Shown piece by piece: positions 1-7,775 of a stretch of 64,000 nucleotides of DNA. The first letter of the stretch is position 1, and every line of letters starts with the position of its first letter. Below the pieces are notes generated by a model that saw nothing but the letters and a program-made list of their open reading frames with translations, was not told where the DNA came from and did not search any database. This DNA is from PALSA-894 sp034669145 (lineage in GTDB: Bacteria; Pseudomonadota; Alphaproteobacteria; Rhizobiales; Xanthobacteraceae): NCBI GenBank assembly GCA_034669145.1, contig JAXDNY010000223.1, positions 1 through 64,000 on the forward strand. The letters run 5' to 3'. The position numbers and the translations under genes are program-made.

Positions 1-1226
1 TTCAGCGGCGTGAATGCCAGGTGATTGAGGTCAACGAGGATCCGGTCCGCCTGCTTCCCGACCGCAAAGCAGCCGATCGCTGGCTCGCGCATGCCGCGCG
101 CACCCCCGCGCGTCACGCATTGAACAATTTCGCGTGGCTCCGGCCAATGCAGATATTCCGGGTCGGTCGCGCGATGAATCAGGCTTGCCATCTTTGCGAC
201 CGCCCACATATCGGTCGAGTCGTCGGCTGCCCTTTCGTCCGAACCGAGCGCGATGGGAATGCCGGCATCGCGCAGCTGGCGGAACGGCATGATGCCGCTG
301 CCGAGCTTCAGATTGCATATCGGATTGTGCGCGACGACGCAGCCGGCGTCCGCCATGAGCGCAATATCGTCGTCGTCGACCCAGATCGCGTGGATCACCA
401 TCACGCGTTCGTCGAGGAAGCCGAGATCGTGCACATGGCGGACTAGCGACTTGCCCCAACGCTCCTGCCCGAGCACGCGCTGCGTCTTGGTCTCCAGCAT
501 GTGCATGTTGAACGGGAGATCATGCGCGCGAGAGAAGGCAGAGAGGAACGCGAAATAATCTTCGCTCACCCGCTGCGGCGCCGAGTTCGATACCGCGATG
601 CGCAAGCGTCCGTTTTCGGCGCCGTGCCAGGTCGAAAAGAACCAGCGGCAAAGCTCTGCCATCTCCTGCGTGCTCGCGCGTGGCGCGCGATCCATCGCGG
701 CGCGGGTCTCGGCCGGAAGCAGTTCGCCGAGAAACGGCAGCTTCGCGTACTCGACGAGGTTTTGATGATTGATCGAGACCGTCGCGCGCAGGCCGCTGTC
801 CGCATACGCCTGCATCAGCGCCGAGCACGACTCTGGCGTCGGGTATGGATTGTGGAATGCATCGTCATGCACCGCCGTAACGCCGCTTTTCAGCATCTCC
901 ATCGCGCCGAGCATGGTTGTGAGATACGTCAGGCGCGGATCGGTCTTCGCGATACCGGAAGGCGGGACCTCGAACAGCATGAACAGTTCGAGCGGACGGT
1001 TCGAGAGCGCGCCTGCAAGCATGCTGGCCTGCGAATGAAAATGGCCGTTGATCAGGCCGGGCATCGCGAGCTTGCCGTCAGCCTCGATCACCGTCGCGCC
1101 GTCGGCCTGCAAGCTCGGTCCGATCGCCGCGATCTTGTCGCCATCGATGAGGATGTCGGCACGCGGGTATTCGCGGTCCTCGGCGTCGAGCGTCAGGACA
1201 TGCGCGTTGCGGATCAGCGTTTTCAT
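1..1226 (-). CDS. Amidohydrolase (TRZ/ATZ, cytosine-deaminase-like), 3' end cut by window edge
   Basis: The visible 408 residues begin MKTLIRNAHVLTLDAEDRE and show the layout of metal-dependent amidohydrolases that deaminate or dechlorinate nitrogen heterocycles: an N-terminal beta-sandwich strand, the first metal motif HFH at residues 62-64 (GLINGHFHSQ), a later histidine in VMVIHAIW, NPICNLKLGSG with a conserved asparagine, and LGSDE carrying the late metal-binding aspartate. The reading frame is open to base 1, so the C-terminus lies outside the window. The start codon overlaps the stop of the upstream racemase-like gene as ATGA, so the two are translationally coupled. Substrate cannot be told from sequence; guanine, cytosine or s-triazine-like compounds are all possible. 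Confidence 0.88.
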   Translation of the reverse strand, partial: MKTLIRNAHVLTLDAEDREYPRADILIDGDKIAAIGPSLQADGATVIEADGKLAMPGLINGHFHSQASMLAGALSNRPLELFMLFEVPPSGIAKTDPRLTYLTTMLGAMEMLKSGVTAVHDDAFHNPYPTPESCSALMQAYADSGLRATVSINHQNLVEYAKLPFLGELLPAETRAAMDRAPRASTQEMAELCRWFFSTWHGAENGRLRIAVSNSAPQRVSEDYFAFLSAFSRAHDLPFNMHMLETKTQRVLGQERWGKSLVRHVHDLGFLDERVMVIHAIWVDDDDIALMADAGCVVAHNPICNLKLGSGIMPFRQLRDAGIPIALGSDERAADDSTDMWAVAKMASLIHRATDPEYLHWPEPREIVQCVTRGGARGMREPAIGCFAVGKQADRILVDLNHLAFTPL

Positions 1227-1969
1227 GGCCCGGTAAAAAAGCTCCCCCAGCGCGCGCCGCGTGTGGTCTCAACCCCCGCAACGCGCAACGCATCCCATAC
1301 GCCAATCGACGTCGTGTCGTAGATTGGAATGCCGGTCTCCTGCTCCAGCGGCGCAACGAGATGCGCTGCCGGAAAATTCGTGCAGAACGTCACAATCGCG
1401 TCGGGCTTGGCGGCAGCGACCTTGCGGATCATCGCGACGATGTCGGCGTCCGGCACAGTGCAATAGGAGAAATTGTCGGAGAAGCCAGAGTGCCCTTCGG
1501 CAACGCAGCGGTAGCCGCGCTTGTCGAATTCGGCGACGACCACCGCCTGATAGGCGTCGTCATGGGGTGAGACGAGGCCTATGGACTTCACGCCGCTTCC
1601 GCGGAGCACGGCATCGAGCGCGCGCACGGAGGTGGTTGCCTTGATGCCAGTGTCGCCGGTGATCCGCTCGCACAACTGAGCTTCCGCGTCGAAGCCGAGA
1701 CTGACGCCTTTGCTGCCGTTCCAGCAGATGACATCGAGATGGGCGTGCGAGAGCAGCCGCGCGGCAGTCATCATGCTGTCCCAGTCGTAGGTGTTCGCGT
1801 ACGCACTGCTCGATCCAAACACCGGAATGCGCGAGAAATGGCCCGACACTTCCGGAAAGTCGGCCAGGATCGCGGTGGTCACGCGCTCCACGACGACGTT
1901 GCCGGATGGCGTGATCGTGCCGAGAGCCTTCGTCTGCTGGCGATACCAGCCTGCATCTTTTGGAGTCAC
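1223..1969 (-). CDS. Asp/Glu racemase superfamily protein (maleate isomerase / arylmalonate decarboxylase-like)
   Basis: A 248-residue protein whose sequence resembles maleate isomerase and arylmalonate decarboxylase members of the Asp/Glu/hydantoin racemase fold. Two cysteines sit where the family keeps its catalytic pair: C82 in VICWNGSKG and C196 in VTFCTNFPA. The N-terminal ALGTITPSGNVVVE segment is typical. I chose the GTG start at 1969 because it overlaps the stop codon of the preceding ATPase remnant as GTGA and gives the family's usual N-terminus; a longer ATG start at 2008 would run into that gene. The downstream amidohydrolase start overlaps its stop, indicating one operon, probably for catabolism of a cyclic amide or dicarboxylate. 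The substrate is inferred only at class level. Confidence 0.82.
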   Translation of the reverse strand: MTPKDAGWYRQQTKALGTITPSGNVVVERVTTAILADFPEVSGHFSRIPVFGSSSAYANTYDWDSMMTAARLLSHAHLDVICWNGSKGVSLGFDAEAQLCERITGDTGIKATTSVRALDAVLRGSGVKSIGLVSPHDDAYQAVVVAEFDKRGYRCVAEGHSGFSDNFSYCTVPDADIVAMIRKVAAAKPDAIVTFCTNFPAAHLVAPLEQETGIPIYDTTSIGVWDALRVAGVETTRGARWGSFFTGP

Positions 1970-2436
1970 GCGTCGTCCCGCACAACGAGGTTTCGTTCGG
2001 CCGCCCAAGTTGCGAGCACGCTCGCGCCCGGCTCGAGCCCAGCGACGGCATCCGCGCCCTTGTCGTTCTGCCGGATCACGATAAGCGGCTCGTTGTCCGG
2101 CCGCCGCAAGAGGTAATGCGTGTGCAGCCCGCGATAGACGATCTGCTCAACCGTCGTCCTCATGGCATTCGCCGGCACTTCACCGTTTGTCGAGGAAAGC
2201 TGGATGCCTTCCGGTCGTAGCGCGACGGTCACGTCCGGGTCGATCGGCGGAACGCCATTGAGGCCGAGGCGCACGCCGTCGCGGCTTTCCACCGTGAAGC
2301 CGCCATTGTGCCGCCCGGTGACCTTGCCGGAGAAGAAGTTGGACGTGCCGATGAAGCTTGCGACAAACCGCGATACCGGCCGCTCGTAAATCTCGGTTGG
2401 CGTGCCGAACTGCTCGATCACGCCCATCTCGATATC
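1966..2436 (-). pseudogene. C-terminal remnant of an ABC transporter ATPase (PotA/spermidine-type, TOBE domain)
   Basis: About 155 codons match only the end of a polyamine/iron-type ABC ATPase: MGVIEQFGTPTEIYERP, the end of the nucleotide-binding domain, then FVASFIGTSNFFSGKV and the TOBE_2 beta-barrel with VALRPEGIQL. The Walker A, Walker B and ABC signature motifs, which should occupy about 200 residues before this point, are absent. An in-frame TGA at 2437-2439 stands immediately upstream of the last residue that fits the family, and the sequence beyond it reads as an unrelated plus-strand gene end. It therefore looks like a 3' gene fragment left by a deletion or rearrangement. Its stop overlaps the racemase GTG, so it was once the upstream member of that operon. 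Confidence 0.75.
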
Positions 2437-2589
2437 TCATGCCCGCTGTTCGAACCAAAGCTGACGCGGCCTGCGCGGAATGCCGGCAAGGTCATGCAGG
2501 ATGGCGCGCCCGGCTGGCTGATGCGGCGCGAGGGCCCCTACCGCGATCTGTTGCGGGGGCAGACGACGTCCGGGAAGGAAGCCGCGTAG
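2437..2589 (+). pseudogene. 3' remnant of an unidentified gene fused to the ATPase remnant
   Basis: On the plus strand a frame ending at the TAG at 2587-2589 reads CPLFEPKLTRPARNAGKVMQ, continues GAPGWLMRREGPYRDLL, and ends GKEAA. This looks like a real protein C-terminus rather than a shadow. The same frame upstream of about 2437 overlaps the ATPase remnant antisense and does not look coding. I do not recognise the family. The simplest reading is that two convergent gene ends were brought together by a deletion, leaving both truncated. The evidence is only amino-acid plausibility. Confidence 0.3.
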
Positions 2590-2606
2590 CGCGGGAGCGG
2601 CAGACT

Positions 2607-3080
2607 TCATCCGCGCCGCGCCGCCTTGATTGCGGCGACGTCGATCTTCGTCATGGTCATCATCGCATCGAACGCGCGCTTTGCTTCATCGCCGCCCGCT
2701 GCCATCGCCTCGGTCAGCACGCGCGGCGTGATTTGCCACGACACGCCCCACTTGTCCTTGCACCAGCCGCACGCGCTCTCCTGGCCGCCATTGCCGACGA
2801 TGGCGTTCCAATAGCGATCGGTCTCGGCTTGATCGTCCGTGGCGATCACGAACGAGAAGGCTTCGGTGTGCTTGAACTGGGGGCCGCCGTTGAGGCCGAT
2901 GCAAGAGACGCCGGCAACCTTGAACTCGACGACCAGCACATCGCCCTTCTTGCCGGACGGATAGTCGCCGGGGGCGCGCCAGATGGCACCCACCGCGCTA
3001 TCGGGAAAGGTCTCGGCATAAAAGCGCGCGGCAGCCTCGGCATCCTTATCGTACCAGACGCAAATCGTGTTCTTTGCCAT
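2607..3080 (-). CDS. VOC family protein (PhnB / 3-demethylubiquinone-methyltransferase-like glyoxalase fold)
   Basis: A 157-residue single-chain VOC-fold protein. It opens MAKNTICVWYDKDAEAAARF and has the paired beta-alpha-beta-beta-beta modules typical of PhnB-like proteins, including GLNGGPQFKHTEAFSF and DKWGVSWQITPRVL, in which glyoxalase-family metal or substrate ligands usually lie. The start at 3080 is preceded by AAAGGA at good spacing; an in-frame ATG at 3143 would add 21 residues with no family character. Members of this group are usually annotated from fold alone, and the reaction is unknown. The gene stands between the remnant region and tRNA-Glu and appears monocistronic. Confidence 0.85.
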   Translation of the reverse strand: MAKNTICVWYDKDAEAAARFYAETFPDSAVGAIWRAPGDYPSGKKGDVLVVEFKVAGVSCIGLNGGPQFKHTEAFSFVIATDDQAETDRYWNAIVGNGGQESACGWCKDKWGVSWQITPRVLTEAMAAGGDEAKRAFDAMMTMTKIDVAAIKAARRG

Positions 3081-3168
3081 TGTGTATCCTTTCGCTTTCA
3101 AGCACGCGGTCGAGCCCGGCACCGCGCGGCGCGCGCAGCTCACTGATGAAACTGGTATGTGGATTGTC

Positions 3169-3243
3169 TGGCGCTCCCTAGGGGAATCGAACCCCTGTTT
3201 CAGCCTTGAGAGGGCCGCGTCCTAACCGCTAGACGAAGGGAGC
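3169..3243 (-). tRNA. tRNA-Glu (anticodon CTC)
   Basis: The minus strand folds as a full cloverleaf: acceptor stem GCTCCCT/AGGGAGC with discriminator G, a D-arm from TCGTCTAGCGGTTAGGAC, an anticodon loop with CTC between CCCT and AAGG, and a T-arm AGGGGTTCGATTCCCCT. The 3' CCA is encoded (3171-3169). The sequence closely resembles bacterial tRNA-Glu. The CTC anticodon decodes GAG, the favoured Glu codon in this GC-rich genome. Confidence 0.96.
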
Positions 3244-3306
3244 GTGGCGCCTGAAATAGCCCTGATCGGAAGGACGCGCAAGCGCGCGGGGCAAAGCCCG
3301 GCACGC

Positions 3307-4119
3307 TCAAGGCGTGCCGGAGAAATTCAGCCTTCCTGCGGGCTGCAAGGTGTTCACGTCGAACGTGCGCACCTCGATCTTGCCGTCGGTTTCCAGCGTG
3401 ATGACGAGGCGATCTCCCGCGACCGCGCTCTGGATCACGCGCGCGCCGCGCGGCAGCGCCAGAGTCATGTCGGCCGGAATAGCGGAGGCTTCGGGCAGCT
3501 TGTCGGCGGTCTTCGCGGTCGTGCCCTCGACCTTGAACATGCGATAGCCGATGAAGCCGAACACCGCGCCGACCGCGATCACGGTGACCGCCATCGAGAC
3601 GAGCATCAGCTTGCGCACCTTGGCGATGACGTTCGCCGCATCGGCGTCGGGTTTGGGTTCCGGCGTCTGCGGTACGAGCGGCGGAGGAACGATGTCGGAC
3701 TCGTTCGGCGCGTCGTCGGCTTTTTCGGATGACTCAGCTCCGTGCGCTGCGACCGGCTGGCCGGCGGGCGGCGTCTCCGCGTGATCGGCCGCCGGCTCGG
3801 CTGATGCGTCCGCGGGCGGATCGCGTTCGACCTGTTTGGCGGCTGCGAACAATTCGGCTTCGAGTTCGGCCAGCGCCTTGTCGGCATCGAGCCGGGATTC
3901 CTCCGGTGTCTGCTCCGGCGTGGGCTCCTGCGCGAGTTGATCGGCATGGGTGGCGTCGTCCGCCGCCCGCTGCGGGCCGCCCGGGCGCGGCGGATCGAAC
4001 GGCCGCGTCAGCTCCTCGAGCGATTGGGCGAGCAGCTCGGACAGGCGCGTCGCCGGGTCGACCGGCTTGCCCGCGCCGAGCGTCCGATCCAAAGAAGACT
4101 TGTCAGTGGCAGAATTCAT
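3307..4119 (-). CDS. Hypothetical single-pass membrane protein with acidic, proline-rich N-terminal region
   Basis: I do not recognise a named family. The 270-residue protein has a long hydrophilic N-terminal half rich in Pro, Glu, Asp and Ala (about residues 30-160, probably disordered and cytoplasmic). One hydrophobic segment follows at about 169-192 (LMLVSMAVTVIAVGAVFGF), then a compact C-terminal domain with regular beta-strand-like repeats (GDRLVITLETDGKIEVRTF) that would face the periplasm. Similar proteins occur next to rluD and rpoH in rhizobial genomes, but their role is unknown to me. Its ATG overlaps the divergent rluD ATG on the other strand (CATG at 4117-4120), so the two genes have no intergenic space and their promoters must lie inside each other's coding region. 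Confidence 0.75.
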   Translation of the reverse strand: MNSATDKSSLDRTLGAGKPVDPATRLSELLAQSLEELTRPFDPPRPGGPQRAADDATHADQLAQEPTPEQTPEESRLDADKALAELEAELFAAAKQVERDPPADASAEPAADHAETPPAGQPVAAHGAESSEKADDAPNESDIVPPPLVPQTPEPKPDADAANVIAKVRKLMLVSMAVTVIAVGAVFGFIGYRMFKVEGTTAKTADKLPEASAIPADMTLALPRGARVIQSAVAGDRLVITLETDGKIEVRTFDVNTLQPAGRLNFSGTP

Positions 4120-5128
4120 GACCGACCGGGTCCGGCACCAGATATTGCATGTGACCGCCGCCGAGAAAGGCGAGCGGCTCGACCGCGTCCTGGCAAGCCG
4201 CCCGGACGCGCTCTCACGCTCCCGCCTCAAGGCCTTGGTTTTGGCCGGCGCGGTCGCGATCGACGGAAACACGATCCGCGATCCCGGCCACCGCGTCAAT
4301 GTTGGCGGCAAGATTGTGGTGGCGATACCGCCCGACGAACCGGCGGAACCGGCGCCGGAGGATATTCCGCTCACCATCGTCCACGAGGACGATGCGCTGA
4401 TCGTGATCGACAAGCCGAAGGGATTGGTCGTGCATCCCGCCCCTGGAAACCGTGCCGGCACGCTGGTGAACGCGCTGATCGCGCATTGCGGCGAGAGCCT
4501 TTCGGGCATCGGCGGCGTCAAACGCCCCGGAATCGTGCATCGGCTCGACAAGGACACCACCGGCCTGATGGTGGTGGCGAAGACCGACAAGGCTCACCGT
4601 AAGCTCTCGGCGCAATTCGCGGACCATGGGCGAACGGGCCCACTGGAGCGCGCCTATCTGGCCTTCGTCTGGGGCGTGCCGGAGCGGCCCAAGGGCATCA
4701 TCGATGCCCCGCTCGACCGCCATCCCAAGGCGCGCGACAAACAGGCGGTCCGGGCGGGCGGCCGCGAAGCCATAACCCACTGGGAGGTTCTGGAGACATA
4801 CGCCGGCGTCGACGGCAAGCCGGTCGCAAGCCTGGTCTCGTGCCGGCTGGAAACCGGGCGAACCCACCAGATCCGGGTGCATCTCGCCCATATCGGGCAC
4901 CCGCTGCTCGGCGACGACACCTACGGACCCGGATTCAAGACCAAGGCCGCGCTGCTGGCGCCGGAAGCCAGCGAGGCCTTGGAGCGGCTCGGCCGGCAGG
5001 CCCTGCACGCTTACCTGCTCGGCTTCGAGCATCCGCTGACCGGCGAAACGCAAACCTACCGCTCGGCCCTGCCGCCCGACCTCGCGGCACTCCGCCGCGC
5101 CCTCGGCGCGCCGGTTTTGCGCGCCTGA
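4118..5128 (+). CDS. rluD: 23S rRNA pseudouridine synthase, RluA/RluD family
   Basis: A 336-residue enzyme converting specific uridines in 23S rRNA to pseudouridine. An S4 RNA-binding domain occupies about residues 12-75 (GERLDRVLASRPDALSRSRL). The catalytic domain holds the signature HRLDKDTTGLMVVAKT with the nucleophilic aspartate D144, and the later RTHQIRVHLAHIGHPLLGD motif is intact. Length agrees with RluD. The ATG at 4118 overlaps the opposite-strand start of the membrane-protein gene; an alternative GTG at 4151 would still keep the S4 domain, so the start is only moderately certain. In alphaproteobacteria this gene commonly sits just upstream of rpoH, as here. Assignment to RluD rather than RluA/RluC rests on the S4 domain and that synteny. 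Confidence 0.92.
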   Translation: MTDRVRHQILHVTAAEKGERLDRVLASRPDALSRSRLKALVLAGAVAIDGNTIRDPGHRVNVGGKIVVAIPPDEPAEPAPEDIPLTIVHEDDALIVIDKPKGLVVHPAPGNRAGTLVNALIAHCGESLSGIGGVKRPGIVHRLDKDTTGLMVVAKTDKAHRKLSAQFADHGRTGPLERAYLAFVWGVPERPKGIIDAPLDRHPKARDKQAVRAGGREAITHWEVLETYAGVDGKPVASLVSCRLETGRTHQIRVHLAHIGHPLLGDDTYGPGFKTKAALLAPEASEALERLGRQALHAYLLGFEHPLTGETQTYRSALPPDLAALRRALGAPVLRA

Positions 5129-5130
5129 GC

Positions 5131-5159
5131 CTTGGAAAACGGGTGGGGAACCCCCATAT
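5131..5159 (+). promoter_or_regulatory. Candidate sigma-32 (heat-shock) promoter upstream of rpoH
   Basis: Three bases after the rluD stop codon the sequence reads CTTGGAA (5131-5137), 14 bases of spacer, then CCCCATAT (5152-5159). The E. coli RpoH consensus is CTTGAA, a spacer, and CCCCATNT, so the -10 element is a full match and the -35 differs at one base. It would start transcription near 5166, giving rpoH a leader of about 315 nt. No other gene lies between, so autoregulation of rpoH by heat shock is the natural reading, though a small RNA from the leader is not excluded. Confidence 0.6.
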
Positions 5160-5368
5160 CGCGTTTCGTGATCTCCGGACGCTTTGCCGCCGCTTGGTCG
5201 TTCTTGCGGTAACGAAGGTGCGACCGTGCGTCGCCGGAAGGTCCACACCAAACAAAACCTGAGCGAATACAGCGCCATGCGCCGCGTTCGCCGCCGAAAT
5301 CACAGTTGCCTCAAGGCGATGTGACCCAACCGTAACTTCTGTCGACCCCCAATTCCGTGTAATGATGC

Positions 5369-5397
5369 TGCAACTGCGATCGAGCTTCGCAGTTGCA
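5369..5397 (+). promoter_or_regulatory. Perfect 11-bp hairpin in the rpoH leader
   Basis: TGCAACTGCGA (5369-5379) and TCGCAGTTGCA (5387-5397) are perfect inverted repeats around a 7-base loop. The structure sits about 85 bases before the rpoH start codon. No T-run follows, so it does not look like an intrinsic terminator. It could be an operator for a dimeric repressor or an RNA element of the leader. Function is inferred from position only. Confidence 0.45.
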
Positions 5398-5482
5398 CAT
5401 CTGCGTTTCGGTTGCCGGCTCAGGGGGAGAGGTAACCAAACGGCCCGCCGACAAGGGGGCAAACTTTCTGGAGGGCGCTACC

Positions 5483-6394
5483 ATGGCCCGTGCCACGGCC
5501 TTACCGATTATCTCTGCCGAATCCGGCCTGTCTCGCTATCTTGAGGAAATCCGGCGGTTCCCGATGCTGGAGCCGCAGGAGGAGTACATGCTCGCCAAAA
5601 GCTGGCGCGAGCATGGCGACCGGGAAGCGGCGCACCGCCTCGTCACCAGCCATTTGCGGCTCGTCGCCAAGATCGCGATGGGCTACCGCGGCTACGGCCT
5701 GCCGATCTCCGAGGTCATCTCGGAGGGCAACGTCGGCCTGATGCAGGCGGTCAAACGCTTCGAGCCCGAAAAGGGCTTCCGCCTCGCCACTTACGCGATG
5801 TGGTGGATCAAGGCGTCGATCCAGGAGTACATCCTGCGCTCGTGGTCGCTCGTGAAAATGGGCACGACCGCGAACCAGAAGAAGCTGTTCTTCAACCTGC
5901 GCAAGGCAAAGAGCAAGATCTCCGCGCTCGACGAAGGCGACATGCGCCCCGACCAGGTCGCGCTGATCGCCAAGCGACTCGGCGTGCCGGAGCAGGACGT
6001 GATCGACATGAACCGCCGCCTCGGCGGCGATGCCTCGCTCAATGCGCCGATCCGCGAGGACGGCGATGCCGGCGAATGGCAGGACTGGCTGGTCGATAAC
6101 GACACCGTCAGCCAGGAGACCCGCATCATCGCCGACGAGCAGGCCGACAACCGCCGCAAGGCGCTGGGCGACGCGCTCTCGGTGCTGAACGAGCGCGAAC
6201 GCCGCATCTTCGAAGCGCGGCGACTGGCCGAAGATCCGATCACGCTCGAAGAGCTCGCCGAGGAATTCGGCGTCTCGCGCGAGCGCGTGCGCCAGATCGA
6301 GGTGCGCGCGTTCGAGAAGGTGCAGAAGGCGGTGCGCAACCGCGTGGCGGCGATGGAATCGCCGCCGACCCAGCCCGAACTGGCGATGCACTAG
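5483..6394 (+). CDS. rpoH: RNA polymerase sigma factor RpoH (sigma-32)
   Basis: A 303-residue heat-shock sigma factor directing RNA polymerase to chaperone and protease promoters. It has region 1.2/2.1 (LSRYLEEIRRFPMLEPQEEY), region 2 with the core-binding and -10 recognition helices (GNVGLMQAVKRFEPEKGFRL, ATYAMWWIKASIQEY), the RpoH box QKKLFFNLR from Q132 that distinguishes sigma-32 from other group 3/4 sigma factors, and region 4.2 (TLEELAEEFGVSRERVRQIE) for the -35 element. The ATG at 5483 has GGAGG upstream at 5470-5474; an in-frame ATG at 5393 lies inside the leader hairpin and is unlikely. Alphaproteobacteria often carry two or three rpoH paralogues, and which one this is cannot be told. 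A strong terminator follows. Confidence 0.97.
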   Translation: MARATALPIISAESGLSRYLEEIRRFPMLEPQEEYMLAKSWREHGDREAAHRLVTSHLRLVAKIAMGYRGYGLPISEVISEGNVGLMQAVKRFEPEKGFRLATYAMWWIKASIQEYILRSWSLVKMGTTANQKKLFFNLRKAKSKISALDEGDMRPDQVALIAKRLGVPEQDVIDMNRRLGGDASLNAPIREDGDAGEWQDWLVDNDTVSQETRIIADEQADNRRKALGDALSVLNERERRIFEARRLAEDPITLEELAEEFGVSRERVRQIEVRAFEKVQKAVRNRVAAMESPPTQPELAMH

Positions 6395-6425
6395 ATCTGG
6401 TGCGTCGTTCCTCGTAGAAGTGGCG

Positions 6426-6456
6426 AAGCTCGGCGTCGAATGACGCCGAGCTTTTT
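6426..6456 (+). terminator. Rho-independent terminator after rpoH
   Basis: AAGCTCGGCGTC (6426-6437) pairs perfectly with GACGCCGAGCTT (6442-6453) around a GAAT loop, and a run of five T ends at 6456. It lies 31 bases beyond the rpoH stop codon. Confidence 0.93.
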
Positions 6457-6600
6457 GTTGAGCATGTCTGCGAGTATTGAAGGCTCGGCGAGTACGATGA
6501 GCATCATATCACGGCATCGAAGGCCTGGATGGCGCCCGTCCATTCCTCCGGAGTCACGATCGAGAACCAAGCGTGGCAGAGCGGGATCAGCTGACGCCGG

Positions 6601-7452
6601 TCATGGGAAGTAGAAGTTCAAGCCGATCTTGAAGATGTGCTTGATGTCGTGCACCGCGAAGTTCTGGATGGCCGCCCCGGCACTCGGATAGGGGATCGTG
6701 TGGGTCCCGTAGTCGATGAAGTCCCATTCGCCCTTGAAGGTGCAACTCGAACACAAGATCGTAAACGGCGTCTCGAATCCGACTCCGACCAGCCAACCCA
6801 CGTTGGTCCGGCTCACGGTCACGCTGCACTGCCCATTGATGAACGCACCGTTGACGAACGCGACACCGGGACAGCCGTGCGTGGTCGGGAAATCGTCGTG
6901 GGTTTCGGTGTAGTCGAACCGGCCGAACGCCACGCCGGCCTTGGCGTAAAACAGTGTCCCGATCGGGGATACCCAACCGAGGCGCAGCGCGAGGTCGCCG
7001 TCCCACAGATTCCTGGATTGGAAGCGCGAGAACTGTCCGGGATCGCCGAACGGGAAGTTATCCTCCAGCGCCGTGAACGACCCCTTGATGCCGGACCACT
7101 TCAATTCGCCCTCGACGCCGATCACCCAATGGGGCGTGAACTGCCAGTTGCAGCCGGCCTGACCGCCGAACAACCAGCCCTGCGTGTTGTGGTGGAATGG
7201 ACCGAATTCGCTGGATAAAGGTTCAAAAGCCTCGGTCGGCCCGGAGGCGATCGCCGTGCCGAAATCGTTTGTATTGCGGCCCCAGCCGTAGCCGCCGTGA
7301 ACGCCAACGTAGCATCGCGACCAATTGAACGCCGCAGCGGCCACGGGCGGCGCTGCCTTGTAAACCGGCCGGGCCGCCACATCAGCGGCGCCTGCTGGAC
7401 CAGCCGCGATCCACGCAGCGAGTGCCACACTCGTAAGCAATAGCTTTTTCAT
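6601..7452 (-). CDS. Outer-membrane beta-barrel protein (Omp25/porin-family, OprF-like fold)
   Basis: A 283-residue exported protein. Residues 1-22 are a Sec signal peptide (MKKLLLTSVALAAWIAAGP, cleavage after AGA). The mature part begins with the Ala/Pro linker common in rhizobial surface proteins, then WSRCYVGVHGGYGWGRNT and alternating amphipathic strands such as WLFGGQAGCNWQF and WVIGVEGELKWSG, as in eight-stranded OMP25/31-like barrels. The last strand HIFKIGLNFYF ends in aromatic residues with one extra proline after the usual terminal Phe. The start is supported by AAGGGGG upstream. Four to six cysteines (CYVG, GCNW, GCPG, CSSC) may form disulfides in the periplasm, which is more than is usual for this family. 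The gene appears monocistronic. Confidence 0.85.
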   Translation of the reverse strand: MKKLLLTSVALAAWIAAGPAGAADVAARPVYKAAPPVAAAAFNWSRCYVGVHGGYGWGRNTNDFGTAIASGPTEAFEPLSSEFGPFHHNTQGWLFGGQAGCNWQFTPHWVIGVEGELKWSGIKGSFTALEDNFPFGDPGQFSRFQSRNLWDGDLALRLGWVSPIGTLFYAKAGVAFGRFDYTETHDDFPTTHGCPGVAFVNGAFINGQCSVTVSRTNVGWLVGVGFETPFTILCSSCTFKGEWDFIDYGTHTIPYPSAGAAIQNFAVHDIKHIFKIGLNFYFP

Positions 7453-7775
7453 CGCCGTGTCCCCCTTGCGATTGCCAACTTCAGATTGCCAACCCATCCG
7501 AGTCTACACGCCACTTTAACACCGAGAGTTGCGAATGGCTGTGACAACTTGGCCACACCAACACATTAACCAGTGTAATCATGTGAAAACAATGGCTTAT
7601 GACGCGGGCAAAATTCACTGACATACCAGGATACGGTGGGTGCCGACGTGCCGCTCCGCGGACCTCGTCGGCGCGGCCGAGGGTTGCGATTGTTCGCCGC
7701 CACCGAATTACAGCTCGGTCTTGAACATTCCGCCCGAGAGTCCGCAGCCTTGTCATTCTGCGGATCGACTGATAC
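7453..7775. other. Intergenic region between the outer-membrane protein and the LamG-like gene
   Basis: This stretch of about 320 bases lies between divergent genes and is visibly richer in A and T around 7500-7620 than its surroundings, as expected for the promoter region of the outer-membrane protein gene. I see no tRNA, no convincing open frame, no repeat and no clear terminator in it. Confidence 0.5.

Noticed and set aside
501..1322. 273-residue plus-strand frame opposite the amidohydrolase
   Set aside because: It has no recognisable domain and reads as the antisense of a well-supported amidohydrolase with its metal motifs.
5369..5397. Hairpin before rpoH considered as the rluD terminator
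   Set aside because: No T-run follows and it lies 240 bases past rluD, inside the region expected to be the rpoH leader.
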